Assembly: GCA_022376925.1 (NCBI GenBank) | Contig: JAIOJX010000031.1 | Span: 140,448,854-140,512,853 of the forward strand | Length of the DNA: 64,000 bases | Reading direction: 5' to 3' | Source of the DNA: Tragulus kanchil | Lineage: Eukaryota; Chordata; Mammalia; Artiodactyla; Tragulidae | Part shown: piece by piece, positions 33,501 to 38,674 of the stretch | Position numbering within the stretch: position 1 is the stretch's first letter | Layout: each line of letters opens with the position of its first letter | The notes under the pieces: model-generated | The model's input: only the letters and a program-made list of their open reading frames with translations | The model's database searches: none | Told to the model about the DNA's origin: nothing | Position numbers and translations under genes: made by a program

Positions 33501-36128
33501 TCCTTCCGCCTCCGAGTCGGTGAGGCCCCGGGGAGGCGGGGAGACTGTGCGGCCCGCCTCCTGGCAGACCCACGCGCAGTCCCGAGTATGTTGCCCTCTG
33601 TTGGGAGAAACCTTAGGAATCTCTGTCTGATCTTACCACCCACTGATGGGGTAATTATTCTTTCTTTGCATCCTACTTAGCTTTCAAAGTTTTAAGAAGA
33701 TATATCACTGTGGGGAAATCCCTGGCTGTAAACAGGTGACCTGAAATATCCTGAGAACAAAGCAAAATTGTTCACCTAAGCAGTCACTGGTAGCTTACAG
33801 GGTCCATGCTCAAGGTCCATTTAGTGTTTAAGAGGCAATGAACAGATACAGATATGGTAAAGAATCTTGGGGCTTCCCTGGTGGTCCAGTGGGTAAGGAC
33901 ACCACCTTGCAGTGCAAGGGGCGCCAGTTCGATCCCTGGCCTGGGAAGATCCCACGTGTCGCGGAGCGGCTGGACCGATGTGTCCAATTACCAAGCCGGA
34001 GCTCTGGAGCGCATGCGCCCAGAGCCGGTGCTCTGTGGTGAGAAAGGCTGCTGCGGTAGGAAAAAGAACGGGCCAAAGAACAAAGATGGATAGAAATAGA
34101 TAAATGAAAGACCAATAGAAGTGGCCAAAAAGAAGAGAAAATCTTCCTGCAAGGCCTGGGTTTGATCCGTGGGTTGGAAAGATCTCACCTGGAGGAGGAA
34201 ATGGCAACCCACTCGTCTTCTTGCTTGGAGAACCCCATGGACAGAGGCACCTGGAGGGCTACTGCCAAGGGGTCACGCAGTCTGACTCACACCCACAGCA
34301 GACACAGGAAGCGCTAACACTGGACTGGCTAGTGAAGGCTGAAGAGGAGCTGCCCGGGGAGTGGTCCCCTCCCACCTCAGGGACCCTCTCCTGCCCCAGA
34401 CTCAGGAAGCACCGTCCCTGCCTTCACTTTAGCTGTTTTGTCAACACTGTCTGTGGTTGCTGGGTGGATTCTGTGGCCTTGCAGGCCGGAGGCTTTGTCT
34501 CTACGATCTGCTGACTGCAAACCTCTTTAGGCATAAACCACGGGCCCGTGATTGCTGGAGTGATTGGGGCGCGGAAGCCTCAGTATGACATCTGGGGGAA
34601 CACGGTCAACGTGGCCAGTCGAATGGAGAGCACGGGCGAACTTGGGAAAATCCAGGTAAAAGCTCACTTGTGCCCCGGGGGAGAGAACTCCCTAGAGGCG
34701 AGGGGGCCCGGGCGGTCAGCCGGCTGAGGGGGTCTAGCCACAGAACCCTGGAGCGAGAGCAGACCCTGCCGGCACGTTTCAAACCCTCCCTCCCACAGTC
34801 AGCTTCCTTCCCTTCTGAGGACCCGGGCTGCTTTCCTTCTCAGGTGACTGAAGAGACGTGCACCATCCTCCAGGCACTCGGGTATTCCTGTGAGTGCCGC
34901 GGACTGATCAACGTCAAAGGCAAAGGGGAACTGAGGACTTACTTTGTCTGTACGGATACTGCCAAGTTCCAAGGGCTGGGGCTCAACTGAGGGCTCCTGG
35001 TGGGTGCGGAACATGCTGGAAGCCAATTGCTTTTCCCTGAAGCAAGCCAAGAGGAAGGCCCGGCCACGTGCCGTGCACAAAGGCGCTCCAAGGGATGGGC
35101 CATCCCCACCCGAGCAGGGGGCTGTGCATGTGTGGCCTGCTAGGACTTGCACCGGGAACCAGTCAGCTCGAGGTGACCATCCGGCCCCACGCACAGGCAG
35201 CCAGAACCTCTGTGCCGTCCATGTCTGCAGCACGGCCTCTGGCACAGCCGGGAACAGCTGTAGACACTCATCCCCCAGGTGCTGGGGACGGAGGCGGCCT
35301 TGGAGCAGGACCTGGGGCCTCCCCACCCCACCCCCGCCCACGGCCTGCGAGCTGCACGCGCGGAACGTGGCTATGGAACCAGAGGCACCTGGAGGGCTAC
35401 TGCCAAGGGGTCACGCAGTCTGACTCACACCCACAGCAGACACAGGAAGCGCTAACACTGGACTGGCTAGTGAAGGCTGAAGAGGAGCTGCCCGGGGAGT
35501 GGTCCCCTCCCACCTCAGGGACCCTCTCCTGCCCCAGACTCAGGAAGCACCGTCCCTGCCTTCACTTTAGCTGTTTTGTCAACACTGTCTGTGGTTGCTG
35601 GGTGGATTCTGTGGCCTTGCAGGCCGGAGGCTTTGTCTCTACGATCTGCTGACTGCAAACCTCTTTAGGCATAAACCACGGGCCCGTGATTGCTGGAGTG
35701 ATTGGGGCGCGGAAGCCTCAGTATGACATCTGGGGGAACACGGTCAACGTGGCCAGTCGAATGGAGAGCACGGGCGAACTTGGGAAAATCCAGGTAAAAG
35801 CTCACTTGTGCCCCGGGGGAGAGAACTCCCTAGAGGCGAGGGGGCCCGGGCGGTCAGCCGGCTGAGGGGGTCTAGCCACAGAACCCTGGAGCGAGAGCAG
35901 ACCCTGCCGGCACGTTTCAAACCCTCCCTCCCACAGTCAGCTTCCTTCCCTTCTGAGGACCCGGGCTGCTTTCCTTCTCAGGTGACTGAAGAGACGTGCA
36001 CCATCCTCCAGGCACTCGGGTATTCCTGTGAGTGCCGCGGACTGATCAACGTCAAAGGCAAAGGGGAACTGAGGACTTACTTTGTCTGTACGGATACTGC
36101 CAAGTTCCAAGGGCTGGGGCTCAACTGA
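444..36128 (+). CDS. ADCY7: Adenylyl cyclase type 7, C-terminal 801 codons in 20 exons (gene-level entry)
   Basis: Class III membrane adenylyl cyclase, which makes cAMP from ATP under G-protein control. The visible exons encode, in order, C1a, the C1b linker, membrane spans 7-12 and C2a. The C1a metal-binding aspartates are in YADIVGF (exon 1 here) and LGDCYYC (exon 2). The C2a catalytic set is [10 protein letters not shown] (exon 17), NTVNVASRM with its Asn and Arg (exon 19) and the Lys of VKGKGEL (exon 20). Assignment to ADCY7 rather than its relatives ADCY2 and ADCY4 rests on [29 protein letters not shown], the linker RESVSS and the C-terminus KFQGLGLN, recalled from the human protein. One intact copy per exon (444-555, 6556-6683, 7572-7730, 7940-8072, 12358-12552, 12853-12887, 14558-14641, 14866-14938, 17699-17796, 21304-21388, 21744-21869, 23761-23859, 24836-25029, 25867-25957, 27448-27603, 30003-30149, 30672-30776, 32265-32379, 34531-34655, 34844-34990) keeps frame. 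The 5' part lies outside the window. Confidence 0.95.
1517..1628 (+). CDS. ADCY7: ADCY7 C1a start exon (duplicate copy)
   Basis: Base-for-base repeat of the exon at 444-555, 1,073 bp downstream, with the same splice sites and flanking introns. Probably a false duplicate; a functional C1a has only one. Confidence 0.9.
2478..2682 (-). repeat. Bov-tA SINE (reverse)
   Basis: Carries the ruminant Bov-tA phrases AAGAATACTGGAGTGGGTTG and GATCTTCCCGGCCCAGGGAT and ends in GAGCCACCAGGAAAGCCC, the reverse of the tRNA-like head. Confidence 0.88.
2846..2925 (+). repeat. MER5-like DNA transposon fragment
   Basis: CAGTGGCTCCGCATCCTGGC followed by GAATCACATGGAAGACTTAA resembles the MER5A (hAT-Charlie) end. 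Recognised by eye only. Confidence 0.5.
4330..4558 (+). repeat. L2 LINE 3' fragment (copy 1)
   Basis: Runs like the L2 3' end: GGGCCTTTGCCCATCC, GAATGTGACCTTCACCGAGA and TATAGCACTTATCATG. Repeated at 5464-5692 by D2. A SINE is inserted at its right end. Confidence 0.6.
4560..4686 (-). repeat. CHR-type tRNA SINE (reverse), copied at 5692-5820
   Basis: T-rich start, then GGGATCCAGTTCCCTGACCA and CCGGGGAAGTCC, the reversed tRNA-like head. ATAGATT/ATAGACT on either side look like its target-site duplication. Confidence 0.75.
5938..6150 (-). repeat. Bov-tA SINE (reverse), partner fragment at 4802-4848
   Basis: Full-length element with GCAAGAATACTGGAGTGGGT and CACTGAGCCACCAGGGAAGC. Its first 47 bp appear at 4802-4848, where D2 cuts it. 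Confidence 0.88.
6168..6258 (-). repeat. Bov-tA fragment (reverse)
   Basis: A second partial element after an (AT)-rich run: GAGACCCCCTGGATTCTCGC, then AGCATACTGGAGTGGGTGGC. Confidence 0.75.
6556..6683 (+). CDS. ADCY7: ADCY7 exon: C1a, second metal-binding Asp
   Basis: 128 bp after a CCGCAG acceptor. It reads [16 protein letters not shown] and continues to CEAIK. The Asp of LGDCYYC is the second C1a metal ligand. The donor is best placed after ATTAA (GTAGGT), because the next exon then restores IKQVREAT in frame. Confidence 0.95.
7572..7730 (+). CDS. ADCY7: ADCY7 exon: C1a core
   Basis: 159 bp between CCCCAG and GTGAGG. It reads [19 protein letters not shown] through [20 protein letters not shown] and ends two bases into a Gly codon. 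MRVGIHSG and [11 protein letters not shown] are conserved class III cyclase blocks. Unique in the window. Confidence 0.95.
7940..8072 (+). CDS. ADCY7: ADCY7 exon: end of C1a
   Basis: 133 bp after a CCCCCAG acceptor. It reads [19 protein letters not shown] through TYLVIDPR and ends in phase 0 before GTAGGA. The block [19 protein letters not shown] is the clearest marker of ADCY7 rather than ADCY2 or ADCY4. Confidence 0.95.
9376..9722. repeat. Bov-A/ART2-type BovB-derived element
   Basis: Phrases such as TTCAGTCGTGTCTCTTGGCG, CATCAGGTGGCCAAGGTATT and GCAGTCCAAGGGACTCTCAA are characteristic of the ruminant BovB-derived ART2 family. Strong evidence for a ruminant source. Confidence 0.82.
10218..12319. 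repeat. Tandem duplication D3: 10218-11238 repeated at 11301-12319
   Basis: Offset 1,082 bp. The joint at 11239-11300 re-uses pieces seen near 10130 and 10360 (TGTCTGGCTTCCTCGCCTTC, CTCAGGGGTTA). Intronic. Confidence 0.92.
12358..12552 (+). CDS. ADCY7: ADCY7 exon: C1b linker (copy 1)
   Basis: 195 bp, 65 codons in phase 0, after a CCCCAG acceptor. It begins [17 protein letters not shown] and continues through [20 protein letters not shown] and RESVSSS. This is the cytosolic C1b linker that follows C1a in ADCY7. Confidence 0.92.
12853..12887 (+). CDS. ADCY7: ADCY7 exon: small C1b exon (copy 1)
   Basis: 35 bp between TTCCAG and GTTTGT, coding [11 protein letters not shown] plus two bases. It joins in frame to [12 protein letters not shown] of the next exon. 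Too small to find by ORF length; recognised from its splice sites and the human RHRRTPDRS counterpart. Confidence 0.85.
13516..13710 (+). CDS. ADCY7: ADCY7 C1b linker exon (duplicate copy)
   Basis: Repeat of 12358-12552 at an offset of 1,158 bp with identical splice sites. Confidence 0.88.
14011..14045 (+). CDS. ADCY7: ADCY7 small C1b exon (duplicate copy)
   Basis: Repeat of 12853-12887, 1,158 bp downstream with the same splice sites. Confidence 0.82.
14558..14641 (+). CDS. ADCY7: ADCY7 exon: C1b acidic segment
   Basis: 84 bp between CTTCCAG and GTGAGG, coding [18 protein letters not shown] and then [11 protein letters not shown]. Unique in the window. Acidic serine-rich linker ahead of the second membrane cassette. 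Confidence 0.92.
14866..14938 (+). CDS. ADCY7: ADCY7 exon: end of C1b
   Basis: 73 bp after CCACAG, coding [20 protein letters not shown] and then FERE, ending in phase 0 at GTGAGG. A GC-box minisatellite starts 28 bp past its donor. Confidence 0.92.
14966..15046. repeat. Minisatellite of GC boxes, period about 22-23 bp
   Basis: Three full units and a partial fourth of GGGCGGGGCTCCCAGGCGTG, each with a GGGGCGGGGC-type Sp1 box. It lies just inside the intron after the exon at 14866-14938. Confidence 0.85.
15349..15527 (-). repeat. CHR-type tRNA SINE (reverse)
   Basis: Poly-T start, TAGTTGCAGCATGGGGGATC and terminal CCACCAGGGAAGTCCC. Lies in the intron after the exon at 14866. Confidence 0.8.
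16163..16505 (+). repeat. CHR-type tRNA SINE, copied at 17179-17522
   Basis: Starts GGGCTTCCCTGGTAGCTCAG with a tRNA-like A/B-box head, then CGCAACTACTGAAGCCCATG and CAACTAGAGAAGAGCC, and ends in an A-rich tail. Its tail also begins the second copy of D6 at 18627. Confidence 0.82.
16682..16747 (+). pseudogene. ADCY7: ADCY7 membrane span 7 exon, 3'-truncated copy
   Basis: Begins like the intact exon ([19 protein letters not shown]) but stops after the Cys of FIC, where a duplication joint switches straight into intron sequence. There is no donor. Caused by the joint at about 16747. Confidence 0.88.
17699..17796 (+). CDS. ADCY7: ADCY7 exon: membrane span 7 (intact copy)
   Basis: 98 bp between CCCCAG and [16 protein letters not shown] leads into a hydrophobic stretch, [19 protein letters not shown], the first span of the second six-helix cassette. 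Confidence 0.92.
18347..18530 (+). repeat. Bov-tA SINE, copied at 19467-19657
   Basis: TTCCCTGGTGGCTCAGATGG, AAGAATCTGCCTGCCAGG and a degraded GAGCGACTCC end. Confidence 0.82.
18819..18916 (+). CDS. ADCY7: ADCY7 membrane span 7 exon (third copy)
   Basis: Repeat of 17699-17796 at an offset of 1,120 bp, intact with both splice sites. Confidence 0.88.
19750..21125 (-). repeat. CHR-type SINE host with three nested SINE insertions
   Basis: A long CHR element (19750-19876 and 20956-21125) is split at GATGGCTTTT. Three further reverse CHR SINEs sit between (about 19877-20344, 20351-20693, 20701-20955). The same GATGGCTTTT phrase flanks each, at 19868, 20345, 20694 and 20956. Confidence 0.75.
21304..21388 (+). 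CDS. ADCY7: ADCY7 exon: membrane span 8 (copy 1)
   Basis: 85 bp between CTCCAG and GTGAGC. Reads [20 protein letters not shown] and then LCFADEFM; the hydrophobic run is one span. Confidence 0.92.
21744..21869 (+). CDS. ADCY7: ADCY7 exon: membrane span 9 (copy 1)
   Basis: 126 bp, 42 codons in phase 0, between CCCCAG and [26 protein letters not shown] leads into [20 protein letters not shown], a membrane span. Confidence 0.92.
22419..22503 (+). CDS. ADCY7: ADCY7 membrane span 8 exon (duplicate copy)
   Basis: Repeat of 21304-21388 at an offset of 1,115 bp with identical splice sites. Confidence 0.88.
22860..22985 (+). CDS. ADCY7: ADCY7 membrane span 9 exon (duplicate copy)
   Basis: Repeat of 21744-21869 at an offset of 1,116 bp. 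Confidence 0.88.
23761..23859 (+). CDS. ADCY7: ADCY7 exon: extracellular loop with N-glycosylation site
   Basis: 99 bp between TCCGTAG and GTGAGT, coding [20 protein letters not shown] through PCKFLP. NET is an N-glycosylation sequon, placed outside the cell between spans 9 and 10 by the family topology. Unique in the window. Confidence 0.88.
24836..25029 (+). CDS. ADCY7: ADCY7 exon: membrane spans 10 and 11
   Basis: 194 bp between CCCCAG and GTGGGG. It encodes [19 protein letters not shown] and [18 protein letters not shown], two spans, then a loop with the sequon NLT. Unique in the window. Confidence 0.92.
25867..25957 (+). CDS. ADCY7: ADCY7 exon: membrane span 12 (copy 1)
   Basis: 91 bp between GTCCAG and GTACCG, coding [19 protein letters not shown] and then [11 protein letters not shown]. 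The hydrophobic part is the last span before C2. Confidence 0.92.
26334..26471 (+). pseudogene. ADCY7: ADCY7 pre-C2 exon, 3'-truncated copy
   Basis: Begins normally after CCGCAG ([19 protein letters not shown]) but breaks off after AHFIG and runs directly into intron sequence from about 25355. The DKLNE end and the donor are missing. Confidence 0.88.
26982..27072 (+). CDS. ADCY7: ADCY7 membrane span 12 exon (duplicate copy)
   Basis: Repeat of 25867-25957 at an offset of 1,115 bp. Confidence 0.88.
27448..27603 (+). CDS. ADCY7: ADCY7 exon: helical lead into C2 (intact copy)
   Basis: 156 bp, 52 codons in phase 0. It reads [20 protein letters not shown], then [20 protein letters not shown] and DKLNE, the conserved helix before the C2 cyclase fold. 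Acceptor CCGCAG, donor GTGGGG. Confidence 0.92.
27748..27870 (+). repeat. MIR SINE, copied at 28833-28955
   Basis: GGCTTTGGAGCCAGAGACCT, then TCTATAAAATGGAGCAGACA and GGATTGTTGCAAGG follow the MIR core. Confidence 0.7.
27950..28515 (-). repeat. Two CHR-type SINEs in tandem (reverse), copied at 29035-29610
   Basis: First element 27950-28283, second 28284-28515. Each contains the reversed CGCATGCGCTCCAGAGC-type block and ends in CAGGGAAGCCC or a near match. GGTATTTGTAATC and GGTACTTGTAATC flank the pair. Confidence 0.8.
28556..28688 (+). pseudogene. ADCY7: ADCY7 pre-C2 exon, 5'-truncated third copy
   Basis: Starts abruptly at [15 protein letters not shown] without an acceptor, directly after the end of a SINE-bearing stretch, and runs to the normal donor. 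The joint shares CTTTCT with both parent sequences. Confidence 0.88.
30003..30149 (+). CDS. ADCY7: ADCY7 exon: start of C2a (intact copy)
   Basis: 147 bp, 49 codons. It reads [20 protein letters not shown] through NEIIADFDE between ATCCAG and [16 protein letters not shown] is the C2 counterpart of the C1a ADIVGF strand, without its metal-binding role. Confidence 0.93.
30672..30776 (+). CDS. ADCY7: ADCY7 exon: C2a, [10 protein letters not shown] motif (copy 1)
   Basis: 105 bp, 35 codons between CTCCAG and [26 protein letters not shown] carries the conserved lysine that contacts the purine in C2. Confidence 0.93.
31154..31254 (+). pseudogene. ADCY7: ADCY7 C2a start exon, 5'-truncated copy
   Basis: Repeats only from [17 protein letters not shown] onward, after a joint that replaces the first third of the exon with sequence from the intron before 32265. 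No acceptor; normal donor. Confidence 0.88.
31777..31881 (+). CDS. ADCY7: ADCY7 C2a [10 protein letters not shown] exon (duplicate copy)
   Basis: Repeat of 30672-30776 at an offset of 1,105 bp. Confidence 0.88.
32265..32379 (+). CDS. ADCY7: ADCY7 exon: C2a helix (intact copy)
   Basis: 115 bp from CCGCAG to GTGAGG. Reads [20 protein letters not shown] through SFRLRVG, ending one base into the Gly codon completed by the next exon. Confidence 0.93.
32708..33150 (+). repeat. Bov-tA interrupted by a CHR SINE, copied at 33848-34290
   Basis: Bov-tA phrase ATGGTAAAGAATCTT is broken by a CHR SINE (32729-33000) and resumes as ATCTTCCTGCAAGGCCTGGG through GGCAACCCACTCGTC. AATCTT repeats at both ends as a target-site duplication. 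Confidence 0.75.
33406..33519 (+). pseudogene. ADCY7: ADCY7 C2a exon, damaged copy
   Basis: Same splice sites as 32265-32379, but one base is missing after GAGCG, which shifts the frame to an early TGA. A cluster of substitutions follows (ATG to ATT; the block after AGCACCG is altered and holds TAG in the original frame). The introns on both sides remain near-identical, so the damage is local. Confidence 0.85.
34531..34655 (+). CDS. ADCY7: ADCY7 exon: C2a catalytic Asn/Arg (copy 1)
   Basis: 125 bp from CTTTAG to GTAAAA. It reads [20 protein letters not shown] and then [19 protein letters not shown]. The Asn and Arg of NTVNVASR are the C2 transition-state residues. Confidence 0.94.
34844..34990 (+). 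CDS. ADCY7: ADCY7 last coding exon, C2a end and stop (copy 1)
   Basis: 147 bp from TTCTCAG to TGA at 34988-34990. Reads [20 protein letters not shown], then [14 protein letters not shown], ending KFQGLGLN. The Lys of VKGKG is the catalytic C2 lysine. The 3'-UTR after this copy is cut by a joint at about 35375. Confidence 0.94.
   Translation: MTEETCTILQALGYSCECRGLINVKGKGELRTYFVCTDTAKFQGLGLN
35669..35793 (+). CDS. ADCY7: ADCY7 C2a Asn/Arg exon (duplicate copy)
   Basis: Repeat of 34531-34655 at an offset of 1,138 bp. Confidence 0.88.
35982..36128 (+). CDS. ADCY7: ADCY7 last coding exon (duplicate copy)
   Basis: Repeat of 34844-34990 at an offset of 1,138 bp. This copy runs on into the downstream 3'-UTR, so its stop at 36126-36128 is the more natural gene end in this layout. 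Confidence 0.9.
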   Translation: MTEETCTILQALGYSCECRGLINVKGKGELRTYFVCTDTAKFQGLGLN

Positions 36129-36521
36129 GGGCTCCTGGTGGGTGCGGAACATGCTGGAAGCCAATTGCTTTTCCCTGAAGCAAGCCAAGAGGAAGGCCCG
36201 GCCACGTGCCGTGCACAAAGGCGCTCCAAGGGATGGGCCATCCCCACCCGAGCAGGGGGCTGTGCATGTGTGGCCTGCTAGGACTTGCACCGGGAACCAG
36301 TCAGCTCGAGGTGACCATCCGGCCCCACGCACAGGCAGCCAGAACCTCTGTGCCGTCCATGTCTGCAGCACGGCCTCTGGCACAGCCGGGAACAGCTGTA
36401 GACACTCATCCCCCAGGTGCTGGGGACGGAGGCGGCCTTGGAGCAGGACCTGGGGCCTCCCCACCCCACCCCCGCCCACGGCCTGCGAGCTGCACGCGCG
36501 GAACGTGGCTGTTCTCGTCCA

Positions 36522-38674
36522 GGATGGGTGGGGCCTCCTTTCCCTCCGGCAGACCAGCTACGAGAGTCCACGCCGCTCACGCAGGCCTTCTGGTCAACGG
36601 AGCGGAGAGGCTGTTTCACATCTACAAATGCGTTCCAACAATGGGAGGAAACCCCACAGTGGATGCGTCTTTCTTCTCTTTGGCGTGTGTCTGTTTTACA
36701 TGGATACGTTATTCATGGAGGTGGCGTTCTCTCAATGGCTCCTGAGATGCTGGGTGAATTCTCGTCCTTCTGGTGTCACCTCGGCCTTTGTAACCACAGT
36801 GTGGGATTGCTGTCGACTGCAAGCTTGTGGCATCAGCTCTGCTGTGCGACCAAGCTCGGAGGAATGTGGCTCATGGCGGGAAGGCGAGGAGTGGCGTAGC
36901 CTTGGCTTGAATCAGCCGCCTCTGAAGCCTGGATTCTGTGATTAGGTTTGACAAGCGAAAAGCCTAGAAGAGGCAGAAGCTCCTAGCCCTTCCTTGACGC
37001 CTCGTGCACGTCTGAGCCCCCGCTGCAGCCTTCAAGTCTGTCTGAGCTTTATCCTGGAAGGGAATGGAGTCTGGTGTGGAGAGCGCCTGGCCGCCTGCGG
37101 GTCTCCTTCAGGCCTCACCCTCGCTCTGAGGCCCTCCTCAGCCCCGGCGTGTGCAGAGCTGTCCGTGTCCGGGAAGCCAGCCCTCTCCCGAGGGCGCCGA
37201 CGTTCCTGTTCTGAGCCGAGGGACTCCAGGCCAGTGACACAGCCAGGTTGGTGAGGTGGTGTCTTACAGCACTTCAGCACCGAGAACTGAAAGAAGGGTC
37301 AGCCTGTTTTAAGGTGAGGAATGACCAAACCGCCCGTTCCCTTCTCTGAACCGACTTCGCTGTGCCACAACCAGGGTATCCCCAGGGCTTCTGATATAGC
37401 TGCGCTTCACCATATAGCAGGAATTCTAGCCGGAAGTCACCTAAGAACGCCCCTGAAATTATACAGAAAACCTTGCATACGTGAGGCTTCAAAAGGTGTA
37501 CAGCACTGCAGACAGGTGACGGCGCAGCCTGAGGCGGAGGGCGGTGGGCGAGCGGGCAGGAGGGCGGCGCCCAGCCTGCTGCTGACCGGGCTGTCTTGGG
37601 ATGGGTGGGGCCTCCTTTCCTCCGGCAGACCAGCTACGAGTCCACGCCGCTCACGCAGGCCTTCTGGTCAACGGAGCGGAGAGGCTGTTTCACATCTACA
37701 AATGCGTTCCAACAATGGGAGGAAACCCCACAGTGGATGCGTCTTTCTTCTCTTTGGCGTGTGTCTGTTTTACATGGATACGTTATTCATGGAGGTGGCG
37801 TTCTCTCAATGGCTCCTGAGATGCTGGGTGAATTCTCGTCCTTCTGGTGTCACCTCGGCCTTTGTAACCACAGTGTGGGATTGCTGTCGACTGCAAGCTT
37901 GTGGCATCAGCTCTGCTGTGCGACCAAGCTCGGAGGAATGTGGCTCATGGCGGGAAGGCGAGGAGTGGCGTAGCCTTGGCTTGAATCAGCCGCCTCTGAA
38001 GCCTGGATTCTGTGATTAGGTTTGACAAGCGAAAAGCCTAGAAGAGGCAGAAGCTCCTAGCCCTTCCTTGACGCCTCGTGCACGTCTGAGCCCCCGCTGC
38101 AGCCTTCAAGTCTGTCTGAGCTTTATCCTGGAAGGGAATGGAGTCTGGTGTGGAGAGCGCCTGGCCGCCTGCGGGTCTCCTTCAGGCCTCACCCTCGCTC
38201 TGAGGCCCTCCTCAGCCCCGGCGTGTGCAGAGCTGTCCGTGTCCGGGAAGCCAGCCCTCTCCCGAGGGCGCCGACGTTCCTGTTCTGAGCCGAGGGACTC
38301 CAGGCCAGTGACACAGCCAGGTTGGTGAGGTGGTGTCTTACAGCACTTCAGCACCGAGAACTGAAAGAAGGGTCAGCCTGTTTTAAGGTGAGGAATGACC
38401 AAACCGCCCGTTCCCTTTTCTGAACCGACTTCACTGTGCCACAACCAGAGTATCACCAGGGCTTCTGATATAGCTGCGCTTCACCATATAGCAGGAATTC
38501 TAGCCGGAAGTCACCTAAGAACGCCCCTGAAATTATACAGAAAACCTTGCATACGTGAGGCTTCAAAAGGTGTACAGCACTGCAGACAGGTGACGGCGCA
38601 GCCTGAGGCGGAGGGCGGTGGGGGGCGAGCGGGCAGGGAGGGGCCGGGCGCCCAGCCTGCTGCTGACCGGGGCT
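36522..38674. repeat. Tandem duplication D13: 36522-37598 repeated at 37599-38674
   Basis: Offset 1,074 bp, in the ADCY7 3' region. The copies differ by four substitutions within about 55 bp (37344-37391). Confidence 0.92.

Larger units (their letters stand above)
32138..34389. repeat. Tandem duplication D11: 32138-33248 repeated at 33279-34389
   Basis: Offset 1,140 bp. The second copy holds the damaged C2a exon. About 30 bp at the joint (33249-33278) match neither flank well. Confidence 0.92.
34243..36511. repeat. Tandem duplication D12: 34243-35374 repeated at 35382-36511
   Basis: Offset 1,138 bp, duplicating the last two ADCY7 coding exons and the stop. Its start overlaps D11, so that part occurs three times (33104, 34244, 35382). 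Confidence 0.93.

Noticed and set aside
33406..33519. Processed pseudogene of ADCY7
   Set aside because: The damaged exon keeps its splice sites and introns, so it did not come from an mRNA.
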